DNA of 12,988 bases from SG8-41 sp035574195. Its GTDB lineage: Bacteria; Pseudomonadota; Gammaproteobacteria; Burkholderiales; SG8-41. The position numbers were made by a program, and so were the translations under genes. The notes beneath the pieces were generated by a model. That model worked only from the letters and a program-made list of their open reading frames with translations. It did not search any database and was not told where the DNA came from. The stretch lies in assembly GCA_035574195.1 (NCBI GenBank), contig DATLZE010000204.1:1-12988 (forward strand). Direction: 5' to 3'. Positions 1 through 6,647 of the stretch are shown piece after piece (the stretch's first letter is position 1; each line of letters opens with the position of its first letter).

Positions 1-678
1 CGCGAGCGCGCGCAACCTTCCCGCCTGCACATGCGTCATCAGCGCGGGCGCGGGACCGAGCGTGACCTGGGATTCGCCGGAGATCACCGCGCCCACCGAG
101 AGCCCCGCGCCCTTGTAGGGCACGTGCAGCACCTCGATGCCCGCCATGTGCGTGAACAGCACCCCCGCGAGATGGCTCTGGAAGCCGGTGCCGGCATTCG
201 CCCAGTTGATTTTGCCGGGATTCGCCCTGGCGTAGGCGATCAACTCCTTCACGCTGGCGAACGGCGCCTTGGGATTCGTCACCAGGACGTTCTGCGTGAT
301 CGCGAAGAGCGAAATCGGAGCGAAGTCCTTGAGCGGATCGTAGGTGGTGGTCTTGCGGTAGATCTGGGGCCCGATCACCTGGGAGGCGGTGGCCACCGCA
401 AGCAGGGTGTAACCGTTCGCCTCGGCGTGCGCGACGATCCCCGCGCCGATGGTGCCGCCCGCCCCGGTGCGGTTGTCCGCCACCATCTGCTGCCCGAGCA
501 GCTCGCTCATCTTCGCGGCGACGATCCGCGTCATGGTATCGATCGAGGAGCCGGGAGTTTGCGCGATGACGAGCCGGATCGGCTTGTCCGGATAGTTCGC
601 GGCCGCCTGGGCGGCGGCCGCGGCTGCCGGCGCGAGCGCGAGCGCGGCCAGCAGCGCCGCATCGAATCTGAGTCGCAT
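1..678 (-). CDS. Bug-type TTT periplasmic substrate-binding protein (partial, C-terminus outside window)
   Basis: The minus-strand frame is open from ATG at 678 to the window edge (226 codons, no stop), so about the last 90-100 residues of a normal 320-330 aa Bug protein are missing. The start is preceded by a strong GGAGGA ribosome site. A signal peptide (MRLRFDAALLAALALAPAAA) leads into NYPDKPIRLVIA at about residue 28. Family landmarks follow: VADNRTGAGGTIG near residue 64, NGYTLL, a YDPLKDFAPI segment and VLHVPYKGAG. The usual PFPPGGxxD loop reads QTPGSSIDT, a variant that may alter ligand contacts. Bug proteins capture small organic acids or related metabolites in the periplasm, classically for TctAB-type permeases; no permease lies nearby. 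The gene sits 161 bp downstream of the SDR gene on the same strand. Family assignment is firm, ligand unknown. Confidence 0.93.
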   Translation of the reverse strand, partial: MRLRFDAALLAALALAPAAAAAAQAAANYPDKPIRLVIAQTPGSSIDTMTRIVAAKMSELLGQQMVADNRTGAGGTIGAGIVAHAEANGYTLLAVATASQVIGPQIYRKTTTYDPLKDFAPISLFAITQNVLVTNPKAPFASVKELIAYARANPGKINWANAGTGFQSHLAGVLFTHMAGIEVLHVPYKGAGLSVGAVISGESQVTLGPAPALMTHVQAGRLRALA

Positions 679-839
679 GGTTTCCTCCTCCGTATCGGTG
701 TCATGCCCGCGGCCGAGTTGTCCTGTTGTGCCGGCCGCGCCATCAGGGTAGTCCCACCGCCACCCCGATGCAACCGCGCGCCGCACCCGGCTTCCGGGAA
801 TGGGGGGCGGGATCGTCGGGCGTGTTTTCGCGACGCTCG

Positions 840-1610
840 TCAGAACATCATCTGGCCTCCGTCCACGTAGAGCAGCTGCCCGCTCACCATGGCGGCGCCG
901 GGGCCGCAGAGAAAGCGCACCGCGGCGGCGACTTCCTCGGGCTCGACGCGGCGCCCGAGCGGCACCAGCGAGGCGTCGGGGCGCGCCGAGCGCCCGGCCG
1001 CGCGCGGGGTGTTCATCTGGCCCGGCGCCACGCAGTTCACCCGGATGCCGTACTCGCCCAGCTCGCGCGCGAGCGCGCGGGTCATGCCATAGAGGCCGTG
1101 CTTGCCGGCGGAGCCGTGCACCCGGTGCTTCGCGCCCGAGAGCGCGGTCATGCCGCCGATCGTGACGATGGCGCCTCCGCCCGCGCGGATCATGTGCGGC
1201 AGGCACGCTTTGACGCAGTGAAACGCGCCGTCGAGGGTGACCGCGAGCAGGCTGCGCCATTCCTCGTAGCTCATCTCGAGAAACGGCGTCTCCTTCCGCA
1301 CCGAGGCGTTGAGCACCAGCAGGTCCGCCCCGCCGAAACGCCGGACGATCGCTTCCACCATCGCCGCGACCGCGGCCCCGTCGGCGATGTCGGCCATGAA
1401 AACCTCGGCCGTGCCGCCCGCGGCGCGGATCTCCTGCGCCACGCCCTCGGCCTGCTCGCGCGAGGCGCGCGCGTTCACCGCGACCGCCGCCCCGCCGGCC
1501 GCGAGCGCGGCCGCGATGGCGCGCCCGATGTTGCGGGATGCGCCGGTAACCAGCGCGGTCTTGCCCGCGAGCTCCGTACCCGGTCTCAGCGCTTCCGCTC
1601 GTGCCGTCAT
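840..1610 (-). CDS. SDR-fold protein lacking most catalytic residues
   Basis: A 256-aa short-chain dehydrogenase/reductase-fold protein of normal length. I chose ATG at 1610: the longer form starting at 1706 would run across the divergent promoter region and overlap the Bug start at 1705. The Rossmann cofactor motif TGASRNIG is at residues 22-29, and NAR at 47-49 would suit NADP. The C-terminal part is well conserved (VNCVAPGQMNTPR at 191-203, SGQLLYVDGG at 243-252). The catalytic tetrad is not standard. Aligning IVTIGGMTALSG...HGSAGK with the family pattern puts Gly153 in place of Ser, Gly166 in place of Tyr, and Thr125 in place of Asn (AVTLDG versus VNLxG); only Lys170 remains. It may be an SDR subfamily with different chemistry or a non-catalytic binder. 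Fold is certain, oxidoreductase activity doubtful. It probably shares a transcript with the Bug gene downstream. Confidence 0.9.
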   Translation of the reverse strand: MTARAEALRPGTELAGKTALVTGASRNIGRAIAAALAAGGAAVAVNARASREQAEGVAQEIRAAGGTAEVFMADIADGAAVAAMVEAIVRRFGGADLLVLNASVRKETPFLEMSYEEWRSLLAVTLDGAFHCVKACLPHMIRAGGGAIVTIGGMTALSGAKHRVHGSAGKHGLYGMTRALARELGEYGIRVNCVAPGQMNTPRAAGRSARPDASLVPLGRRVEPEEVAAAVRFLCGPGAAMVSGQLLYVDGGQMMF

Positions 1611-1704
1611 GTGGACCCCCCGTTCGTCGATCGGTCGCTCGCCGTGGCTGCGACGTTTTAGGTTAACATCTCTCCGGTCCGAGCACGCGTAGCGGGAGAC
1701 CAGC
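1611..1704. promoter_or_regulatory. Divergent intergenic promoter region
   Basis: This 94-bp gap lies between the start of the minus-strand SDR gene and the plus-strand Bug gene at 1705, so promoters for both directions must be in it or overlap the gene starts. Its only AT-rich stretch is around 1656..1670. TAACAT at 1664..1669 could be a plus-strand -10 element, but no good -35 sits 16-18 bp upstream. A GGGAGA ribosome site lies just before 1705. Promoter presence is inferred from gene arrangement; the exact elements are not proven. Confidence 0.35.
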
Positions 1705-2667
1705 ATGAATTCCGGAATCGAGGCCCTCGCCGCGCTCGCCCTGCTCGCGGCCTCCGCGGCCGCGCCGTCTTATCCCGAGCGGCCGGTGCGGCTCATCGTC
1801 GCGGTTCCGGCGGGCGGCACCCCGGACGTCGTCGCGCGCATGGTGGCGCCGGGCATGTCGGCGCTTCTCGGCCAGCAGCTCGTCGTGGACAACCGCCCCG
1901 GCGCGGGCGGACTGATCGGCACCGAGCTCGCCGCGCGCGCGGCGCCCGACGGCTACACGCTGCTCGTGAGCAGCCCGGGCCCGCTCGCGATCCTGCCGCA
2001 CGTGCAGCGCAAGGTGCCGTACGACGCGCTCAACGATTTCGCGCCGGTGGGGCTGATCGCCTCCAATCCGTTCCTGCTGATCGTGCATCCCGCGGTGCCG
2101 GCGGGCACGGTGAAGGAGCTCCTCGCGGCCGCCCGGGCGGAGCCGGGCCGCTTCAACTACGCTTCGGCCGGCAACGGCTCGGCCAACCACCTCGCGATGG
2201 AGCTGTTCAAGAGCATGGCGGGCGTCTCCATCACGCACGTGCCGTACAAGGGCGCCCCGCAGGCGGTCTCCGACGTCCTCGCCGGGCACATGAACATGAT
2301 GTTCAATTCCGTTCCGCCGGTGCTCGCGCACATCAAGGCGGGGCGCGTGCGGGCGCTCGGGGTGGCGGGCGCGCGGCGCTCGCCGCAGCTTCCCGAGGTC
2401 CCGACCATTGCGGAGGCCGGTGTGCCGGGCTACGAGGCGATCACCTGGTTCGGCTTGCTCGCGCCGGCGCAGGCGCCCAAGCGGGCGATCGCCCGCCTGA
2501 GCGCGGCGCTCTCGAGCACGCTGCGGGCACCCGAGACCCGCTCGCAGCTCGAAAATCAGGGAATGGAGCCCGCAGGCGGCGCGCCCGAGGAATTCGCGGC
2601 GCTCATCCGCCGCGATTTCGAGAAATACGCGAAAGCGGTCAAACTCTCCGGCGCCCGGGTGGATTGA
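1705..2667 (+). CDS. Bug-type TTT periplasmic substrate-binding protein
   Basis: A complete 320-aa Bug protein. The short signal peptide (MNSGIEALAALALLAASAAA) runs into SYPERPVRLIVAVPAGG with almost no linker; its n-region has no Lys or Arg, only Glu6, which is unusual for a Sec signal. Family landmarks are VVDNRPGAGGLIG near residue 61, PDGYTLL, VPYDALNDFAPV, THVPYKGAPQAV and LPEVPTIAEAGVPGYE. GGGAGA a few bases upstream supports the ATG. It is the first plus-strand gene after the divergent region, and the next Bug gene starts only 4 bp after its stop, so the two are co-transcribed tandem paralogues. Expected role is periplasmic capture of a small carboxylate or related metabolite; the ligand cannot be deduced. 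Confidence 0.95.
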   Translation: MNSGIEALAALALLAASAAAPSYPERPVRLIVAVPAGGTPDVVARMVAPGMSALLGQQLVVDNRPGAGGLIGTELAARAAPDGYTLLVSSPGPLAILPHVQRKVPYDALNDFAPVGLIASNPFLLIVHPAVPAGTVKELLAAARAEPGRFNYASAGNGSANHLAMELFKSMAGVSITHVPYKGAPQAVSDVLAGHMNMMFNSVPPVLAHIKAGRVRALGVAGARRSPQLPEVPTIAEAGVPGYEAITWFGLLAPAQAPKRAIARLSAALSSTLRAPETRSQLENQGMEPAGGAPEEFAALIRRDFEKYAKAVKLSGARVD

Positions 2668-2671
2668 GGGG

Positions 2672-3667
2672 ATGATTTCGAGAAAGGACGCAGTGCCGCG
2701 CAAGCCGCTCCTCGCCGCCGTCTCGGTGCTGGCGCTCCTCGCCTGGAGCGCGGGCTGGAGCCGGGACTATCCGGTGCGCCCGGTGCGCATCATCGTCGGC
2801 TTCGGCGCGGGCGCCCCCGACACCGTGACGCGCGTGATCGCGCAGCAGCTCGCCGAGCAAATGGGCCAGCCCTTCGTGGTGGATAACCGGCCCGGGGCGA
2901 ACGGCGTGATCGGCGCCGAGCTCGTCGCGCGCGCAGCCCCCGACGGCTACACGCTGCTCGTCACCTCGGCCTCGTTCGCGGTCAACCCCGCGATCCGCAG
3001 AAAGCTGCCGTTCGACGTGCGCAGGGACTTCGCGCCGATCACCAACCTCGCGCGCGGCGGGGGCTACATCCTCGCCGTGAACCCGGCGCTGCCCGCAAAG
3101 ACGGTGAAGGAGCTGATCGCGCTCGGACGCAATCCCGCGGTCAAGCTCTCGTTCGGCTCCGCCGGCATCGGCAACACGCTACACTTGGCCGGCGAGCTCT
3201 TCAACGTGCGCACCGGCACCCGCATGGTCCACGTCCCCTACAAGGGAGCGGGACCGGCGATCGCGGCGCTCGTCGCGGGCGAGATCCAGGTCATGTTCGT
3301 GACCACGCCCTCCGGCCTGCCGCACGTGCTCGCGGGCCGGCTGCGCCCGCTCGCCTATACCGGGGGCAAGCGCGCGGAGTTTCTGCCCGATGTCCCGACC
3401 ATGGCCGAGGCGGGGGTGCCGAGCATGGAGCTCGACGACATGAGCTGGTACGGAATGCTCGGCCCGGCCGGGCTGCCCGCGAAGATCGCCTCCCGGCTGC
3501 ATGGCGAGGCGCGCGCCGCGCTCGCCCATCCCCAGGTGCGCGAGCGGTTGCAGGCGCTGCGCCTGCAGCCCGACGGCATGACGCCTGCCGAGTTCCGGGC
3601 TTTCCTCGAGTCCCAGATCAAGCGCTTCGCCGAGATGGTGCGCTTGGCGGGCGTCGAGCCGGAGTGA
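2672..3667 (+). CDS. Bug-type TTT periplasmic substrate-binding protein, second of a tandem pair
   Basis: A complete Bug protein, 331 aa from ATG at 2672. GTG at 2693 is an equally good or better start: AAAGGA lies 4 nt before it and it gives a cleaner signal peptide (MPRKPLLAAVSVLALLAWSA), whereas the GAGGGG before 2672 touches the ATG. Mature-part landmarks are DYPVRPVRIIVGFGAG, VVDNRPGANGVIGAELVARAAPDGYTLL (split here as VVDNRPGANGVIG, then VARAAPDGYTLL), MVHVPYKGAGPAI and LPDVPTMAEAGVPSME. The ligand-loop region reads GFGAGAPDT instead of the usual PFPPGGxxD, unlike its upstream neighbour, so the tandem genes probably bind different ligands. There is no sign of recent duplication; the two proteins are clearly diverged. 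Confidence 0.94.
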   Translation: MISRKDAVPRKPLLAAVSVLALLAWSAGWSRDYPVRPVRIIVGFGAGAPDTVTRVIAQQLAEQMGQPFVVDNRPGANGVIGAELVARAAPDGYTLLVTSASFAVNPAIRRKLPFDVRRDFAPITNLARGGGYILAVNPALPAKTVKELIALGRNPAVKLSFGSAGIGNTLHLAGELFNVRTGTRMVHVPYKGAGPAIAALVAGEIQVMFVTTPSGLPHVLAGRLRPLAYTGGKRAEFLPDVPTMAEAGVPSMELDDMSWYGMLGPAGLPAKIASRLHGEARAALAHPQVRERLQALRLQPDGMTPAEFRAFLESQIKRFAEMVRLAGVEPE

Positions 3668-3703
3668 GGCGGCATACCCGATCGCGGATCCTGGAGGCGC
3701 GTC

Positions 3704-3880
3704 ATCGGCAATCTCGAAATCATCTGGCGCTACTTGCATTCGTGCGCGAGCGGCGGGATCGCGTTCTCGGAATGCGCTCCGGTGTGGCAGCTCGCCGTGA
3801 TCCTCGCCTTTCTCGCGTGCGCCGTCGCGGCCTTGGCGCTCGTGCGGCTGCGCTCGGCTGCGCACTCGCGCCGGGGCTGA
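3704..3880 (+). CDS. Candidate small single-pass membrane protein with non-standard start
   Basis: The frame continues open after the Bug stop (3665..3667) to TGA at 3878..3880. It contains no ATG or GTG suitable as a start, but GGAGG at 3693..3697 is a textbook ribosome site exactly 6 nt before ATC at 3704. From there the product is 58 aa: a polar N-terminus (xGNLEIIWRYLHSCASGG), Cys14 and Cys24, a hydrophobic span at about residues 27-47 (VWQLAVILAFLACAVAALAL), then a basic tail (RLRSAAHSRRG), as expected for one membrane helix with the C-terminus inside. Codons show the local GC bias at position three. Either ATC is a rare initiator, or a former ATG/GTG has mutated and the gene is decaying. 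TTG at 3734 is a weaker alternative start. I do not recognise the family. Confidence 0.42.
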   Translation: MGNLEIIWRYLHSCASGGIAFSECAPVWQLAVILAFLACAVAALALVRLRSAAHSRRG

Positions 3881-3888
3881 GCCCGGTC

Positions 3889-3897
3889 TGCTAATAT
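3889..3897 (+). promoter_or_regulatory. Possible extended -10 promoter element upstream of the UGSC gene
   Basis: TGC-TAATAT has the TGn extension of an extended -10 box followed by a 4/6 match to TATAAT. It lies 34 bp before the ATG of the UGSC gene and just after the small ORF ends. No recognisable -35 is 16-18 bp upstream, which extended -10 promoters can tolerate. It is the most AT-rich point in the gap. If real, the selenoprotein unit can be transcribed separately from the tandem Bug genes. Confidence 0.35.
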
Positions 3898-3931
3898 CGG
3901 AGAGTTCAGAGCACCGAAAAGAGAGGCTGGC

Positions 3932-4546
3932 ATGACGGCCCGCGAGATGGAGACGATCGGCGCAGTGAGGGTTTATCTGCCGACCGGAGATGCGCAGTCG
4001 GAGGCAAAGAGGCTCGCGCCGCGGTTGAAAACGGTGCGGGGTGCCCGCATCGGGATTCTCGACAACTGCAAGGAGTTCTCCGATCTGGTCCTCGCCGGGG
4101 TCGCCGAGGTCCTCGAGCGCGAGCACGGCGTGGGGGAGGTCACGTTCTGGCGCAAGGACTACCTGGGCAGGCCGGCGCCTTTCGTGAGGGAAATGGCGGC
4201 GGCCTGTGATGCCGTCGTGAACGGCGTCGGTCACTGAGGGTCCTCGACGCCTTGGACCGCGCGTGACGCGGTCGCGCTCGAGGAGCTGGGCGTCCCCACG
4301 GTCACCGTGATCAGCACTGCGTTTGCGCCGCTCGCCCGCGTGGTCGCCGAGGGTATCGGGCAGTCGAGCCTGCCGATCGTCGTCGTGCCTCATCCGGTCG
4401 CCGATCGCGACCTCGAGCTGGTGAGAAGCCGGGGCGCGGAGATCGCAGCCGATTGCGTGCGGGTGTTGACCACGCCTGCTGGAGATCTCGAGCGCGAATT
4501 CGGGAACAAGCGCTATCCGCTGCCCGCGGCGGTCATGCCGAGGTAG
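3932..4546 (+). CDS. UGSC-family selenoprotein candidate, read through in-frame TGA (Sec102)
   Basis: Read as one frame, this encodes 204 residues with selenocysteine at residue 102 (TGA at 4235..4237). A GAGAGG ribosome site 5 nt upstream supports ATG at 3932. The N-terminal half has RIGILDNCKEFSD (39-51), WRKDYLGRPAPF (73-84) and CDAVVNGVGH (92-101). The TGA comes next, then GSSTPW, RDAVALEELGVPTVTVI, FAPLARVVAE and LPIVVVPHPVAD. This is the order of the UGSC family, named after U-G-S-C, in which Cys can replace Sec. No shift is needed to join the halves, and the second half keeps conserved family segments, which argues against a nonsense pseudogene. A hairpin of SECIS type follows the TGA. 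The last signature residue is Ser105 (TCG) where Cys is usual. A redox role is suspected for the family; the reaction is not known to me. The next gene is a likely functional partner. Confidence 0.85.
4235..4237 (+). other. In-frame TGA, predicted selenocysteine codon
   Basis: TGA follows the codons for GVGH and precedes GGG-TCC, placing it at the U of the family signature U-G-S-C. Without recoding, translation would end after 101 residues and lose the conserved second half. Seen: position, frame and flanking family sequence. Inferred: decoding as selenocysteine, which needs selA, selB, selC and selD elsewhere in the genome. Confidence 0.8.
4255..4273 (+). promoter_or_regulatory. Candidate bacterial SECIS hairpin
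   Basis: GACCGCG (4255..4261) pairs perfectly with CGCGGTC (4267..4273), leaving a 5-nt loop CGTGA. The stem begins 17 nt after the TGA and the loop begins 24 nt after it. G is the second loop base and is followed by U in the RNA. A short stem-loop at this distance inside the coding region, with a G early in the loop, is what SelB recognises in bacterial selenoprotein mRNAs. A competing 5-bp stem GGTCC/GGACC (4239..4243 with 4254..4258) shares bases and looks weaker. GC-rich DNA forms hairpins readily, so structure alone is not proof. Confidence 0.6.
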
Positions 4547-4568
4547 GAAATCCGCGCACCGCTTCCCG

Positions 4569-5627
4569 ATGAAAGCCGAGCATCCCCCGCTCGTCGCAGC
4601 GCACGATTCCTTCGAGCGCGTCAACGACTATTTCTACGAACGCGGCTGGAGCGACGGGCTGCCGATCGTTCCGCCCACGGAGGAGCGGGTGCGGACGATG
4701 CTCGCGGGCATGGCCTGGCGCGGCGCCGAGGAGGTGATCGGCGTGATCCCGCCCAGGATGGGGCGAGCGACGCTGCATGCGATCGCGGTCAACGCGGTGA
4801 TGGCGGGCTGCCGTCCGGAATACCTGCCGGTGCTGGTCGCTGCCGTGCAGGCGGTGTGCGAGCCGCAGTACGGGCTCTCGCACCGCCAGACCACGACGCA
4901 CGCGGGCGCGCCGCTCATCATCGTCAACGGCCCGATCGCCGGGCGGCTGCGGATCAACTGTGGGCGTGGGCTCTTCGGGCCCGGCTGGCGGGCGAACGCG
5001 ACGATCGGCCGGGCGCTGCGCCTCGTCCTGATCAATATCGGCGGTGCCGGGCCGGAGGTGGACGCCTCGCAGCACGGTCATCCCGGCAAGTACACCTATT
5101 GCATCGCCGAATACGAGGCCGCAAACCCGTGGGAGCCGCTGCACGTGGAGCGCGGCTTCCAGCGCGAGCAGAGCGTGGTGACCGTGGTGAACGCGGAGGC
5201 GCCGCACAGCATGACCGAGAACATCCAGACCGATCCGCGCGAGATCATGCGCACCTTCGCTTCCTCGATGGCGACTCTCGGCGTGAACAACCTCTATTCG
5301 CAGGGCCACCCGGTGCTGGTGCTGGGCATCGAGCACGCGCGGCTCATCGCCGCCGCGGGCTGGAGCAAGCGCGACGTGCAGCAGGCGCTGTTCGAGATGG
5401 CGCGCCAGCCGTGGGGGCTGGTGAAAGACCGCGGCAAGTCGAAAGGCCCCCGTTTCCCGGATTTCGTGGACCGCAGCGACGACCGCTCGATGGTGCCGAT
5501 CGTAGGCGCGCCCGAGGATCTCATCGTGATCGTGGCAGGCGGCGCGGGAGGAAAATCCATGTTCCTACCCACTGCCGGGGCCCAGAGCCTGAGCGTCTCC
5601 CGGCTGATCGAGGAGCAGGGGGCATGA
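4569..5627 (+). CDS. Conserved 352-aa protein, probable partner of the UGSC selenoprotein
   Basis: A 352-aa soluble protein with no signal peptide or membrane helix. I recognise it as a conserved uncharacterised family that I recall next to UGSC genes, not as a named enzyme. Conserved-looking blocks are YFYERGWSDGLPIVPPTEER (21-40), VNAVMAGCRPEYLPV (74-88), APLIIVNGPIA (114-124), FGPGWRANATIGRALRLVL (136-154, continuing INIGG), PGKYTYCIAEYEAANPWEPL (172-191) and, near the end, PEDLIVIVAGGAGGKSMFLP (315-334). Cys81, Cys97, Cys131 and Cys178 are candidates for metal or thiol chemistry; Cys81 and Cys178 are in the most family-like blocks. ATG at 4569 has no good ribosome site and is 22 bp after the UGSC stop, so its translation may depend on coupling to reads that pass the TGA. 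Its stop overlaps the start of the Bug gene downstream. Reaction unknown. Confidence 0.82.
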   Translation: MKAEHPPLVAAHDSFERVNDYFYERGWSDGLPIVPPTEERVRTMLAGMAWRGAEEVIGVIPPRMGRATLHAIAVNAVMAGCRPEYLPVLVAAVQAVCEPQYGLSHRQTTTHAGAPLIIVNGPIAGRLRINCGRGLFGPGWRANATIGRALRLVLINIGGAGPEVDASQHGHPGKYTYCIAEYEAANPWEPLHVERGFQREQSVVTVVNAEAPHSMTENIQTDPREIMRTFASSMATLGVNNLYSQGHPVLVLGIEHARLIAAAGWSKRDVQQALFEMARQPWGLVKDRGKSKGPRFPDFVDRSDDRSMVPIVGAPEDLIVIVAGGAGGKSMFLPTAGAQSLSVSRLIEEQGA

Positions 5628-6610
5628 GACCCCGGGCTCGGCTCCTGCTCCCCGCTGCGATCGCCTGCTGGCTTTCGGCGCCGGTGCCGGCTGCCCGCAC
5701 GGCGGGACCGGACACGTATCCGCAGAGGCCGGTGCGCATGGTGATCGCTTTCGCTCCCGGCGGCGGCACCGACATCATCGGCCGCATCGTCGCCCAGCGA
5801 CTTTCGGAGGCATGGGGACAGACCGTAGTGGTGGACAATCGCCCGGGGGCCGGCTCGACGATCGGCACCGAGATCGTCGCGCGGGCCGCGCCCGACGGCC
5901 ACACGCTGCAGACGGTCTCCATGTCCCACGCGCTGAACGTATCGCTCTACCGCAAGCTGCCGTACGATCCGGTCAGGGACTTCGCGCCCGTCGCCCAGCT
6001 CGCCACCGCGCCGAACGTGCTGGTGGTGCATCCTTCCGTGCCCGCGCGCTCGGTGAAGGAGCTGATCGCCCTCGCGAAGAGCCGGCCCGGCCAGCTCAAT
6101 TTCTCCTCCTCGGGCAGCGGCGGGGTCTCGCATCTTTCCGCCGAGCTCTTGCGCAGCGCCGCCGGCATTGACATCGTTCACGTCCCGTACAAGGGCGCGG
6201 GGCCCGCCATGACCGCGCTGCTCGCCGGCGAGGTGCAGATCATGATGGCGACGATGCCGGTCGCCTCGGCGCAGATCAAGGCGAACCGCGTGCGCGCGCT
6301 CGCGATCTCGAGCGCGAAGCGCTCCCCACTCGCTCCGGAGCTGCCGACGATCGCGGAGGCGGGTTTTCCGGGTTTTCAGACCGACACTTGGTACGGCGTG
6401 CTCGCGCCCTCGCGCACCCCGCCCGCCCTCGTGCATCGGATCAATCGCGACATTGCGCGCGTGCTGGAGGCGCCCGAGGTGAAGGCGATGTTCGAGCAGC
6501 AGGGCGCACAAACTGCCGCCGGCACGCCCGAATCGTTCGGCGCCTTCATCCGCGCGGAAATCGAGAAATGGGCCAAGGTCATCCGGGCGGCGCGCATCGA
6601 ACCGCTATGA
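5624..6610 (+). CDS. Bug-type TTT periplasmic substrate-binding protein coupled to the UGSC unit
   Basis: A complete 328-aa Bug protein. ATG at 5624 overlaps the previous stop as ATGA, indicating translational coupling to the 352-aa gene. The signal peptide MRPRARLLLPAAIACWLSAP has an Arg-rich n-region. The mature domain has DTYPQRPVRMVIAFAPGGGTD, VVDNRPGAGSTIG, PDGHTL (His where Tyr is usual), YDPVRDFAPV, IVHVPYKGAGPAM and LPTIAEAGFPGFQ. It keeps the full PGGGTD ligand loop. The frame stays open upstream to 4856, but that extension lies over the 352-aa gene and reads as low-complexity Arg/Ala shadow. The coupling suggests its ligand feeds the UGSC/352-aa unit (inference). Confidence 0.95.
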   Translation: MRPRARLLLPAAIACWLSAPVPAARTAGPDTYPQRPVRMVIAFAPGGGTDIIGRIVAQRLSEAWGQTVVVDNRPGAGSTIGTEIVARAAPDGHTLQTVSMSHALNVSLYRKLPYDPVRDFAPVAQLATAPNVLVVHPSVPARSVKELIALAKSRPGQLNFSSSGSGGVSHLSAELLRSAAGIDIVHVPYKGAGPAMTALLAGEVQIMMATMPVASAQIKANRVRALAISSAKRSPLAPELPTIAEAGFPGFQTDTWYGVLAPSRTPPALVHRINRDIARVLEAPEVKAMFEQQGAQTAAGTPESFGAFIRAEIEKWAKVIRAARIEPL

Positions 6611-6647
6611 AGCCGCCGCGCGCATCGTTGCAAGCTGTCCGGCGCCC

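Noticed and set aside
745..773. Minus-strand promoter for the Bug gene at 1..678 (TTGCAT, 17 bp, TACCCT)
   Set aside because: The spacing is right, but each box matches only 3 of 6 consensus bases, which is expected by chance. The 161-bp gap 679..839 otherwise shows nothing clear apart from the ribosome site.
1611..1706. Longer SDR start at 1706
   Set aside because: The 32 extra residues are basic and non-conserved in character, and the start would overlap the divergent Bug gene and remove the promoter region.
1663..2703. 346-aa minus-strand open frame opposite the Bug gene at 1705
   Set aside because: Shadow of a strongly supported Bug gene; the translation has no recognisable motif or signal.
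3932..4546. Frameshifted or nonsense pseudogene in place of a selenoprotein
   Set aside because: The frame is unshifted, the only interruption is TGA at the known Sec position, and the downstream half is still conserved in character. Still possible if the genome lacks Sec machinery.
3179..4624. 481-aa minus-strand open frame across the UGSC gene and the Bug gene
   Set aside because: His/Arg/Asp-rich, low-complexity translation typical of antisense shadows in GC-rich DNA; the plus-strand genes there have clear family motifs.
4856..5623. Long upstream extension of the Bug frame at 5624, suggesting a fusion
   Set aside because: The extension overlaps the well-supported 352-aa gene and translates to Arg/Ala-rich shadow; the signal peptide begins at 5624.
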